NCBI GenBank assembly: GCA_002383375.1
Contig: DFYR01000041.1
Location: forward strand, 8,357 to 23,862
Length of the DNA: 15,506 nt
From: Spirochaetaceae bacterium UBA4077
GTDB taxonomy: Bacteria; Spirochaetota; Spirochaetia; Treponematales; Rectinemataceae
Direction: 5' to 3'
A program made the position numbers and the translations under genes. Positions 1 to 6,058 of this stretch are shown here, piece after piece; the first letter of the stretch is position 1; each line of letters starts with the position of its first letter. Below the pieces are notes generated by a model. The model was given only the letters and a program-made list of their open reading frames with translations. It was not told the DNA's origin and ran no database searches.

Positions 1-1
1 G

Positions 2-421
2 GGGCGAAGCCCTTCGTTTAAAAGCTATGGCGATCCCGATCTGGATGCAGCCATGGCCGAACTGGACGATTATCTGGACACGAGCAAGACCGAAACAGAG
101 CGCCGGGAAGCCGAAGAACAGAGAGCCCAGACTCAGCGGGAGCAGCGGGCCAGGGAAGAACAGCGCCGCAGGTATGGAGCACAGGCCGGCGGTGAGCAAA
201 CCGCCGTTGTGATCGAGCAGGCCTACCGATATCTCGGACTCAATCCCTATGCCCCCTTCGCCCAGGTCAAGGCAGCCTATAAGAAACTCCTCTTCACCTA
301 TCACCCCGACCGCAATTCCTCCTCCCCCGAGGCTTTGAAAAAGGCTACCGAGACGAGCACGCGGATCAACGCGGCCTTCCAGATAATCGAAGCCTACGAA
401 GAATCGAAGAAGAGCCGCTGA
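2..421 (+). CDS. J-domain (DnaJ-like) protein, 5' end cut by window edge
   Basis: A C-terminal J domain is visible, with the invariant HPD motif in YHPDRN (residues 84-86 counted from the Met at 53). It is preceded by the helix QVKAAYKKLL and followed by a helix ending EAYEESKKSR. J domains stimulate the ATPase of Hsp70 (DnaK) partners. Before it lies a highly charged Glu/Arg/Gln stretch (about residues 11-41), probably a long helix or coiled coil. There is no G/F-rich or zinc-finger region, so this is a small J-domain co-chaperone, not DnaJ itself. The frame stays open from base 2 to the Met at 53 and reads as normal protein (GDPDLDAAMAELDDYLD across the junction), so the true start probably lies upstream of the window. 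A start at 53 is possible but has no obvious ribosome binding site. The stop TGA overlaps the polA ATG by one base, so the two are probably translationally coupled. The specific role is unknown. Confidence 0.8.
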   Translation, partial: GRSPSFKSYGDPDLDAAMAELDDYLDTSKTETERREAEEQRAQTQREQRAREEQRRRYGAQAGGEQTAVVIEQAYRYLGLNPYAPFAQVKAAYKKLLFTYHPDRNSSSPEALKKATETSTRINAAFQIIEAYEESKKSR

Positions 422-3297
422 TGGAAGAGCAAAAAGCGCCAGCCCTATATCTTTTGGATGTCTATGCCATCATCTACCGCTCTTATTTCGCCTTTTTATC
501 CCGCCCCTTAAGAAACCCTGAGGGCAGGAACGTCTCCGCCGCCTTCGGCTTTTTCCGCTTTCTTTTTTCCCTTTTTGAACAGCAGAAACCCAAGGCCTTC
601 GCCGCCGTCTTCGACCCCAAGGGCAAGACCTTCAGGCACCAGATGTACGAAGCCTACAAGGCGACCCGGCAGAAAACGCCGGATGACCTTATCGAACAAG
701 TACCCCTGGTGGAGGAAATACTGCAGGCCTTAAAAATCCCCAGTCTACGCAGGGAGGGCTACGAGGCGGACGACATCATCGCCACCCTCGCAACCAGCTG
801 CCGCGAGGCAGGACGGGAATGTTACGTAATTTCAGGCGACAAGGACCTTCTGCAGCTCGTGGGCGGAAGCGTCAAAGCCCTCAGGCCCCAGGAAGGCTTC
901 GGTTTTAAGGAGCTGGACGCAAACGCCGTGGAACAGGAATGGGGCGTAGGCCCAGGGCGCATTCTTGATTTTCTCTCCCTCACCGGGGACGCATCGGACA
1001 ATGTTCCCGGCGTGCGGGGCATAGGGGACAAGACAGCCCTAAAGCTCCTCACCAATTATAAGGATCTTGAAGAAATCTACGCCCGACTGGATGAAATAAA
1101 GCCCGATTCGCTGAGAGCAAAACTTGAAGCAGGCAGGGCTGACGCCGAACTCTCAAAAAAACTCATACGCCTCTCGAACAGAATCGACCTAGGCTTAAAG
1201 AGCCTGGACGAGCTTCGGCTCGACGAACTGGACCGCGACGCCGCTTCACCGCTCTTTCAGCGCGAAGGCATGAGGAGTCTTCTTTCAGCCTCGGCTTTGT
1301 TGAAAAAGGATGCCAGCGTCTTGAATCAAGAAGCCAGCCGGGAGGATGTAAAATACTCAGGCGTCTCTACGGCCATCACCGATACTCGTCAGGAAAACGC
1401 AAACACTATCGGCTCACTCTTCGATACCGCGCTCTCGGAAGAGAATAAAACCGCTGGTCAAAAGACCGTCAGCGTAAAATCTGAAGAAGCCGAGACCGAA
1501 GCCACTCTAGTTGAGACCGAGTATCGCACAATTACCGACGAAGCCGGACTTGCCGCGCTGGTGGACCGCTGCATACAGGCTGAAGCCTTCGCCCTGGATA
1601 CCGAGACGGACAACCTGGATGCGTTGACGGCGCAAATCGTCGGCTTTTCCGTTTCGCTTGTACCCGGCCAAGCCTATTACATACCCCTGCGCTCTCCCGA
1701 CTCGCCGGTAATTTCACAAGAAATCGCCCAACGTCATCTTTCGAGACTTTTCGGTGCGAAATCGCACATCGTCTGTCACAATATTAAATACGACCTGCAT
1801 ATTCTTAAAAATATCGGACTCGAGGTTGGCAACGAAATATTCGACACCATGATCGCAGCGTGGATTCTTGACGCCGAATCCATGTCTTTTTCCCTTGAGA
1901 GCGTGGCATACAGGACGCTCGGACTGAGCGGGCTGTCATATAAGGACGTGGTGGAAAAAGGCCTAGACTTCGATTCCGTATCTATAGATCGCGCAACGCG
2001 TTATGCCTGCGAGGATGCCGACTTCACTTTCCGCCTCTACCGCCGCTTTAAAAAGGCACTTGCCGACGAGGGGCTGGAAGAAATTTTTTATACCATGGAA
2101 ATGCCCCTGGTGCCCATTCTCGCCGAGATGGAATGCCGGGGAATCGTGGTCAACTCAAAACAGCTTCGCTCGTACGGGAAGGAACTCGAAAGCGAACTGG
2201 GCGACATAGAGCGGCAGGTTTGGGAGCTGGTGGGCCACGAGTTCAACCTGGCCTCCACAAAGCAGCTGCAGGAAGTGCTCTTCACCGAGCGCAAGCTTCC
2301 TCCGCAGAAAAAAACCAAGACCGGGTATTCCACCGACACCTCGGTGCTAGAGGAACTAGCTCCCCTGGATCCCGTGCCCCAGCTTATCCTGCGGCAACGC
2401 CTTCTGGCTAAACTCAAGAATACCTATGTGGATACTCTGGCAGAACTGGCTGAACATTCGCCCACGAGCAGGGTTCATACCACCTACATACAGACCGGGG
2501 CTGCCACCGGCAGGCTCTCAAGCAAGGACCCCAATCTCCAGAACATTCCCATACGGGACGAAGAGGGACGACGGATTCGTTCCGCCTTTACCGCCGCCCC
2601 AGGCCATATGCTCATATCGGCTGATTACTCCCAGATCGAGCTTATGGTCATGGCGCATCTGTCCCAGGACGAAAACCTCCTGGCAGCCTTCAGGGAGGGG
2701 GTGGACGTACACCGCCGCACGGCTGCCTTTATCTTCGCCATAGACGAAAAGGACGTGAGCGCCGAGCACCGCAGGGTGGCTAAGACGATCAACTTCGGGG
2801 TTATCTACGGCATGAGCGCTTTTCGTCTGGCCAGGGACCTGGGAATACCCAACGCCAGGGCCCAGAGCTTTATCGATACCTACTTCGGCACCTATGCGGG
2901 GGTTGCCTCCTTTATCCAAAAGACCATCGCCGAAACGGAAAAAACGGGCTACACGACCACATTGTTCGGGCGCAGGCGGCGCATACCTGCCATTAACTCC
3001 CGCAACAAAAACGAGCGTCAGGCCGCCCAGCGGGTGGCGGTTAACACTCCCATCCAAGGCACCGCGGCGGATATCGTCAAACTGGCCATGCTGAGGGTGA
3101 ATAGAATACTGCGAAAGGAAGCGCCGGAGGTGGCTATGCTCCTCCAGGTACACGACGAACTGCTCTTCGAAGTGCCCGAATCCAGCGTCGAAAAAGCCTC
3201 GGTTCTTATCAGAAAGGAGATGGAGGGCGCCGCCAGGCTCGCGGTCCCGCTCAAGGTAAGCCTGGAAGCCTCCTTTTCCTGGGGCGACATGCACTGA
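421..3297 (+). CDS. polA: DNA polymerase I
   Basis: A full-length (958 aa) family A polymerase that fills gaps and removes RNA primers in replication and repair. The N-terminal 5' nuclease domain (about 1-300) keeps its acidic metal ligands: D13, E115/D117/D118 in YEADDII, D140/D142 in SGDKDLL, and D190/D193 in GDASDNVPG. A linker of about 70 residues follows, rich in Glu, Thr and Ser. The 3'-5' exonuclease domain (about 370-550) has all three motifs: D393-T-E395, N454xxxD458 (HNIKYD) and Y528xxxD532 (YACED), so proofreading should be active, unlike the Taq enzyme. The polymerase domain has motif A (D735 in ADYSQIEL), motif B (K788, F792, Y796 in KTINFGVIYG) and motif C (VHDE, D912/E913). F792 corresponds to the Phe that discriminates against dideoxynucleotides in E. 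coli Pol I. The start overlaps the upstream stop, and its own stop overlaps the coaE start by one base. Confidence 0.98.
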   Translation: MEEQKAPALYLLDVYAIIYRSYFAFLSRPLRNPEGRNVSAAFGFFRFLFSLFEQQKPKAFAAVFDPKGKTFRHQMYEAYKATRQKTPDDLIEQVPLVEEILQALKIPSLRREGYEADDIIATLATSCREAGRECYVISGDKDLLQLVGGSVKALRPQEGFGFKELDANAVEQEWGVGPGRILDFLSLTGDASDNVPGVRGIGDKTALKLLTNYKDLEEIYARLDEIKPDSLRAKLEAGRADAELSKKLIRLSNRIDLGLKSLDELRLDELDRDAASPLFQREGMRSLLSASALLKKDASVLNQEASREDVKYSGVSTAITDTRQENANTIGSLFDTALSEENKTAGQKTVSVKSEEAETEATLVETEYRTITDEAGLAALVDRCIQAEAFALDTETDNLDALTAQIVGFSVSLVPGQAYYIPLRSPDSPVISQEIAQRHLSRLFGAKSHIVCHNIKYDLHILKNIGLEVGNEIFDTMIAAWILDAESMSFSLESVAYRTLGLSGLSYKDVVEKGLDFDSVSIDRATRYACEDADFTFRLYRRFKKALADEGLEEIFYTMEMPLVPILAEMECRGIVVNSKQLRSYGKELESELGDIERQVWELVGHEFNLASTKQLQEVLFTERKLPPQKKTKTGYSTDTSVLEELAPLDPVPQLILRQRLLAKLKNTYVDTLAELAEHSPTSRVHTTYIQTGAATGRLSSKDPNLQNIPIRDEEGRRIRSAFTAAPGHMLISADYSQIELMVMAHLSQDENLLAAFREGVDVHRRTAAFIFAIDEKDVSAEHRRVAKTINFGVIYGMSAFRLARDLGIPNARAQSFIDTYFGTYAGVASFIQKTIAETEKTGYTTTLFGRRRRIPAINSRNKNERQAAQRVAVNTPIQGTAADIVKLAMLRVNRILRKEAPEVAMLLQVHDELLFEVPESSVEKASVLIRKEMEGAARLAVPLKVSLEASFSWGDMH

Positions 3298-3878
3298 TGG
3301 CCGCGATCATCGGACTGACGGGGGGATACTGCGCCGGCAAGAACGAAGCCGCCCTCTGCATCCAGGAGCTGGGGTTTCGGGTCATAGACGTAGACAAGCT
3401 TGGCCACCGGGCTCTTGAAGCCAAGACCGAAGCCCTGGTGCAGGCATTCGGCCATGGAATTCTTGATTCCCAGGGCAGGATAGACCGGAAGGCTCTGGGC
3501 GTAATCGTCTTTGCCGATCCCGATGCCCTGCGGCGCCACGAGTCCATCGTCCATCCGGCCATGCTGGAATTCCTGGAGGAAGAGCTAGGCCTCTCACCCA
3601 AAACCTGCATCAACGCAGCCCTCCTCTACCGCTTTCCTCAGCTTGCACGCTGTGAACTCGTGATAGAGATCAAGGCCCCCTTCTGGCAGCGCTACCGCAG
3701 GGCGCGCAGTCGGGACGGACTGAAGTTTGGGGCGTTCCTGCGGAGGATCTCCAGCCAGCGTTCGCTGTGGAAGCTCCGCCCTCAGGACAAGCCGCCCGTC
3801 GTTTTCGTACAGAACGCGAAGGATCGGCAGGCGCTCAAGCTCGCGATCGCCAAAACCCTGGCCGAGCTCGGCGCTTAA
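3297..3878 (+). CDS. coaE: Dephospho-CoA kinase
   Basis: CoaE phosphorylates the 3'-hydroxyl of dephospho-CoA with ATP, the last step of coenzyme A synthesis, in the cytoplasm. At 193 aa it has the usual length. Visible family features are the N-terminal P-loop IIGLTGGYCAGKN (residues 4-16), the conserved acidic residue region VIDVDKLGH (D31, D33, H37), the LG..VF segment (LGVIVFADPDALRRHESI) and the VHP motif. Two points depart from textbook CoaE. The P-loop ends in Lys15-Asn16 rather than Lys-Ser/Thr. The usual PLLFE segment reads INAALLYRF. My recollection is that treponemal CoaE proteins share the CAGKN form, but I could not check this. Its start overlaps the polA stop by one base, so it probably depends on polA translation. 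The coaE 3' end contains a run of palindromes described separately. Confidence 0.88.
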   Translation: MAAIIGLTGGYCAGKNEAALCIQELGFRVIDVDKLGHRALEAKTEALVQAFGHGILDSQGRIDRKALGVIVFADPDALRRHESIVHPAMLEFLEEELGLSPKTCINAALLYRFPQLARCELVIEIKAPFWQRYRRARSRDGLKFGAFLRRISSQRSLWKLRPQDKPPVVFVQNAKDRQALKLAIAKTLAELGA

Positions 3879-3888
3879 GCTTTTAAAA
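3861..3888 (+). repeat. Three abutting perfect palindromes at the coaE 3' end
   Basis: GCCGAGCTCGGC (3861-3872), GCTTAAGC (3873-3880, containing the coaE stop TAA) and TTTTAAAA (3881-3888) are each perfect palindromes and follow one another without a gap. The first could fold as a GCCG/CGGC hairpin with an AGCT loop followed, after the second palindrome, by a T run, so a weak terminator is possible. A chance arrangement is also possible. Confidence 0.45.
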
Positions 3889-3900
3889 ATACCTACACCC

Positions 3901-3923
3901 GAGTATCGCATACGCCGATACTC
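3901..3923 (+). repeat. 8-bp perfect inverted repeat before the SPOR gene
   Basis: GAGTATCG (3901-3908) and CGATACTC (3916-3923) are exact reverse complements separated by a 7-base spacer. The right arm ends two bases before the GGAGGGAGG ribosome binding site (3926-3934). There is no T-run after it, so it does not look like an intrinsic terminator. It could be a protein-binding operator or an mRNA hairpin that influences translation of the SPOR protein. Which of these applies cannot be told from the sequence. Confidence 0.55.
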
Positions 3924-3943
3924 TTGGAGGGAGGATCCTTCGC

Positions 3944-4714
3944 ATGTCCGAACAATCCAGGAAAGTACTCTGGCTGGCCTTGGGGGTCAGTTTTTTTGCG
4001 CTTATCGTGGTTCTTGCGGCGTTTTTTCTTTTCTCCCCTGGAAAGGGCGAAGCCAGCGCTCCCTTTTCCATCGGCGGCAAGACCGAAGCCCGGCAGGAGA
4101 ATCCTTCGGACTATCTGGCCGACGCTCCCCAGGACAGTATGACTACCCAGACCACAAGCGCCGGAGACATAATCATAGTCTACGGCAACGAGCCTTCAAA
4201 AACGGAGGCAGCTCAGCCCTCCAGCTCGAGCCCCACGACCATCGTCCTAAGCCCCTCGACCACAAGCCCGAGTCCAGCCTCCACGACTCCGGCAGCTTCG
4301 GCTCCGGCAGCCGCGCCTGCCGCTGCGAAAACAGCCCCAGCGCCCGTGGCGAAAACAACTTCTCCTGCCGCCAGCACCACGCAATCTAAACCAACGACCA
4401 CAACGGTCGCCAAGCCTGCGTCGGCAAAACCTGCAGCAACCGCGCCCGCAGCCCCAACCGTGGTAAAAAGCGCTCCTGCTTCCGGCGATTACTGGATCCA
4501 GGCCGGCAGTTTCTCGGTCAAAAGCAACGCCGACGCATTGAAATCGCTTTTCGAGCAGAAAAACCTTCCAGTGGCCATTCAGGTGAAGGAGGTGGACGGC
4601 AAGAGCAGGTACAGCGTCAGGGTAGGTCCCTACCCCTCCAGGGCCGAGGCATCCAAATGGCTATCGGCCGCAAAATCGGTAAAAGGGGCAGAACAATCCT
4701 GGATCACCCAGTAA
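3944..4714 (+). CDS. Membrane-anchored SPOR-domain protein
   Basis: The 256 aa protein has a short cytoplasmic N-terminus, one hydrophobic transmembrane segment (about residues 8-31), a long low-complexity Ala/Pro/Thr/Ser linker (about 85-178) and a C-terminal SPOR domain (about 180-256). The SPOR domain is recognisable from YWIQAGSF, a central LPVAIQ strand and RYSVRVGPYPSRAEA near the end. SPOR domains bind glycan strands lacking stem peptides at division sites. The topology (N-in, periplasmic linker and C-terminal SPOR) matches cell-division or cell-wall proteins such as FtsN and DedD, but this similarity is architectural only. The start is set by a strong GGAGGGAGG site (3926-3934) about nine bases upstream of the ATG. 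An inverted repeat lies directly before that site. The gene is not overlapped by its neighbours and may be its own transcription unit. The exact cellular role is unassigned. Confidence 0.88.
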   Translation: MSEQSRKVLWLALGVSFFALIVVLAAFFLFSPGKGEASAPFSIGGKTEARQENPSDYLADAPQDSMTTQTTSAGDIIIVYGNEPSKTEAAQPSSSSPTTIVLSPSTTSPSPASTTPAASAPAAAPAAAKTAPAPVAKTTSPAASTTQSKPTTTTVAKPASAKPAATAPAAPTVVKSAPASGDYWIQAGSFSVKSNADALKSLFEQKNLPVAIQVKEVDGKSRYSVRVGPYPSRAEASKWLSAAKSVKGAEQSWITQ

Positions 4715-4721
4715 AATCAAA

Positions 4722-4751
4722 TTGACATCGCCTTTCGCGTAAAGGTAGTAT
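4722..4751 (+). promoter_or_regulatory. Sigma70-like promoter for the purine transporter operon
   Basis: A perfect -35 hexamer TTGACA (4722-4727) is followed after 18 bases by TAGTAT (4746-4751), matching four of six -10 consensus positions. It sits just after the SPOR gene stop and before the binding-protein gene, giving a predicted leader of about 60 bases. Position and -35 match are good; transcription was not tested. Confidence 0.6.
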
Positions 4752-4758
4752 GGCCCAA

Positions 4759-4779
4759 GGGCGGATTCCCCGCCTGGGG
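4759..4779 (+). promoter_or_regulatory. Structured 5' leader with two competing short hairpins
   Basis: Within the predicted leader, GGCGG (4760-4764) can pair with CCGCC (4770-4774), with a further G-U pair outside. CCCC (4768-4771) can instead pair with GGGG (4776-4779). The two pairings share bases and exclude each other. This is the sort of arrangement used by small RNA switches, but I do not recognise a known riboswitch class in it, and stems of this size arise by chance in GC-rich DNA. Confidence 0.3.
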
Positions 4780-4820
4780 TTAGAAGCCCGGACCATCCAC
4801 GGACGCTTAAGGAGATGCCG

Positions 4821-5894
4821 ATGAAAAAGCTGATTCTAGGAATCCTAGTATTTGCGGTTGCCTTCTCCCTGGCCGCTCCTTTAGCGGCCCAGGCCAAGAA
4901 GCCCCTGAAAATCGCCTTTGTCTATATCGGCCCCCCGGGCGACATGGGCTGGACCTATGAGCATGATCGCGGACGCCTTGCCGCTGTCCAGCACTTTGGC
5001 AGCAAGATCGAGACCAAGTATATCGAAAACGTCCCCGAAGGCCCCGACGCCGAGCGCGTCATCCGCCAGTACGCAGCAGCGGGCTTCGACATGATCTTCA
5101 CCACCAGCTTCGGGTACATGGACCCCACCTTCGCTGTGGCCAAGGACTTCCCCAAGGTTATCTTCGAGCATTGCTCGGGCTACAAGACAGCCCCCAACAT
5201 GGCCACCTACTTCGGCCGCATAGAGGAAGCCCGCTACCTGACGGGCATCATCGCAGGCCGCATGACTAAGACAAATAAAATTGGTTACGCCGCCGCCTTC
5301 CCCATCCCCGAGGTTGTCCGGGGCATCAACGGCTTTACTCTGGGCGTCAAGTCAGTCAATCCTAAAGCCGAAGTACGAGTTATCTGGACGTATACTTGGT
5401 ATGATCCGGTCAAGGAACGCGAAGCCGCGGTAGCCCTCCTGGACGCCGGCGCCGACATCATCGCCCAGCACCAGGACACAACGGAGCCCCAGAAGGCAGC
5501 CCAGGAAAGGGGGAAGTTCTCCATCGGCTACGATTCCGACATGGGCAAGTTCGTGGGCGACTCGGTCCTGGCCTCAGCGGTCTGGGAGTGGAGCACCTAC
5601 TATATCGATACTATCCAGAAGGCCTTGGACGGTAGCTGGAAGACCCACGAATACTGGGGCGGGCTCAAGGACAACGTGGTCAGGCTTTCTTCCCTGAGCC
5701 CCAAGGTCCCCGCAACTATCGTGGCTGAGGTTGAGGCTGCCAAGAAGAAGATTCTGGGCGGTTGGTCCATCTTCACCGGTCCCATCAAGGATCAGAGTGG
5801 CAAGGTGGTATATGCCGCCGGCCAGGTCATTCCCGACGACAAGCAGCTGGCCATGGACTGGTTTGTAGAAGGTGTAGCTGGTAAGGTTCAGTAA
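4821..5894 (+). CDS. BMP-family ABC transporter substrate-binding protein (probable purine receptor)
   Basis: This is the periplasmic receptor that hands substrate to the permease pair encoded downstream. A type I signal peptide is clear: MKK, a hydrophobic core, and AQA before KK (cleavage near residue 25). The mature part starts KIAFVYIG and has the two-lobed BMP fold pattern, with GDMGWT near residues 40-45 and GYDSDM near 236-241. The family includes the treponemal purine nucleoside receptor PnrA/TmpC and Bacillus NupN. Unlike PnrA there is no lipobox cysteine, so the protein should be soluble in the periplasm. I chose the ATG at 4821: the AAGGAG site (4809-4814) lies six bases before it, but directly abuts the alternative ATG at 4815. 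Linkage to adenine deaminase and xanthine dehydrogenase suggests a purine base or nucleoside as ligand. The exact ligand is not determinable here. Confidence 0.92.
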   Translation: MKKLILGILVFAVAFSLAAPLAAQAKKPLKIAFVYIGPPGDMGWTYEHDRGRLAAVQHFGSKIETKYIENVPEGPDAERVIRQYAAAGFDMIFTTSFGYMDPTFAVAKDFPKVIFEHCSGYKTAPNMATYFGRIEEARYLTGIIAGRMTKTNKIGYAAAFPIPEVVRGINGFTLGVKSVNPKAEVRVIWTYTWYDPVKEREAAVALLDAGADIIAQHQDTTEPQKAAQERGKFSIGYDSDMGKFVGDSVLASAVWEWSTYYIDTIQKALDGSWKTHEYWGGLKDNVVRLSSLSPKVPATIVAEVEAAKKKILGGWSIFTGPIKDQSGKVVYAAGQVIPDDKQLAMDWFVEGVAGKVQ

Positions 5895-5911
5895 GCAATT
5901 TTCATCAGCAA

Positions 5912-6004
5912 CCGTCCGGTATCTGGATCGGGTTAAAAAAGGATCCGCCTTTTTTTGGCCCGCACGGCGCAACACCCTGATCCAGTACCGGACGGCTCGT
6001 TTTT
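5912..6004 (+). terminator. Long imperfect stem-loop with T-run after the binding-protein gene
   Basis: The arm at 5912-5933 (starting CCGTCCGGTA) pairs with the arm at 5974-5995 (ending TACCGGACGG). The stem has 10, 7 and 4 consecutive pairs, interrupted only by an unpaired T at 5922 and another at 5978. After three bases (CTC) and a G comes TTTTT (6000-6004). The form fits an intrinsic terminator or an mRNA 3' stabiliser. Since the ATPase and permease genes follow with no strong promoter that I can see, it probably ends only part of the transcripts, raising the amount of binding protein relative to the membrane parts. The loop contains a second hairpin, listed separately. Confidence 0.8.
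5935..5956 (+). terminator. Inner A/T-tract hairpin nested in the loop of the long stem
   Basis: AAAAAAGG (5935-5942) pairs with CCTTTTTT (5948-5955) around a five-base ATCCG loop. Six A before and seven T after a GG/CC step give a terminator-like element that would read similarly on either strand. It is weak in GC content. It lies entirely within the loop of the larger stem, so both can form at the same time. Confidence 0.5.
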
Positions 6005-6058
6005 ATAACCTCGCGAGGACTTGTATCCTACCTTTAGAACCCGGAGAACGGATCAAAC

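Noticed and set aside
2518..3294. Long open frame on the minus strand (258 codons) inside polA
   Set aside because: It lies wholly over the highly conserved polymerase domain, its translation shows no recognisable domain, and open antisense frames are common in GC-rich genes.
3727..4389. Plus-strand frame of 220 codons bridging coaE and the SPOR gene
   Set aside because: It overlaps two better supported genes in another frame, has Ser/Arg-rich low-quality composition and no family features.
4200..4480. Tandem DNA repeat in the SPOR protein linker
   Set aside because: The protein is compositionally repetitive in Ala, Pro, Thr and Ser, but the DNA shows no consistent repeat unit.
4752..4820. 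Classical purine riboswitch or fluoride riboswitch in the transporter leader
   Set aside because: The leader is too short and lacks the conserved loop and junction sequences of these classes that I know.
6009..6018. CCTCGCGAGG palindrome before the ATPase gene as an operator
   Set aside because: Ten bases of GC-rich symmetry are easily met by chance here, and no second copy or promoter context was seen.
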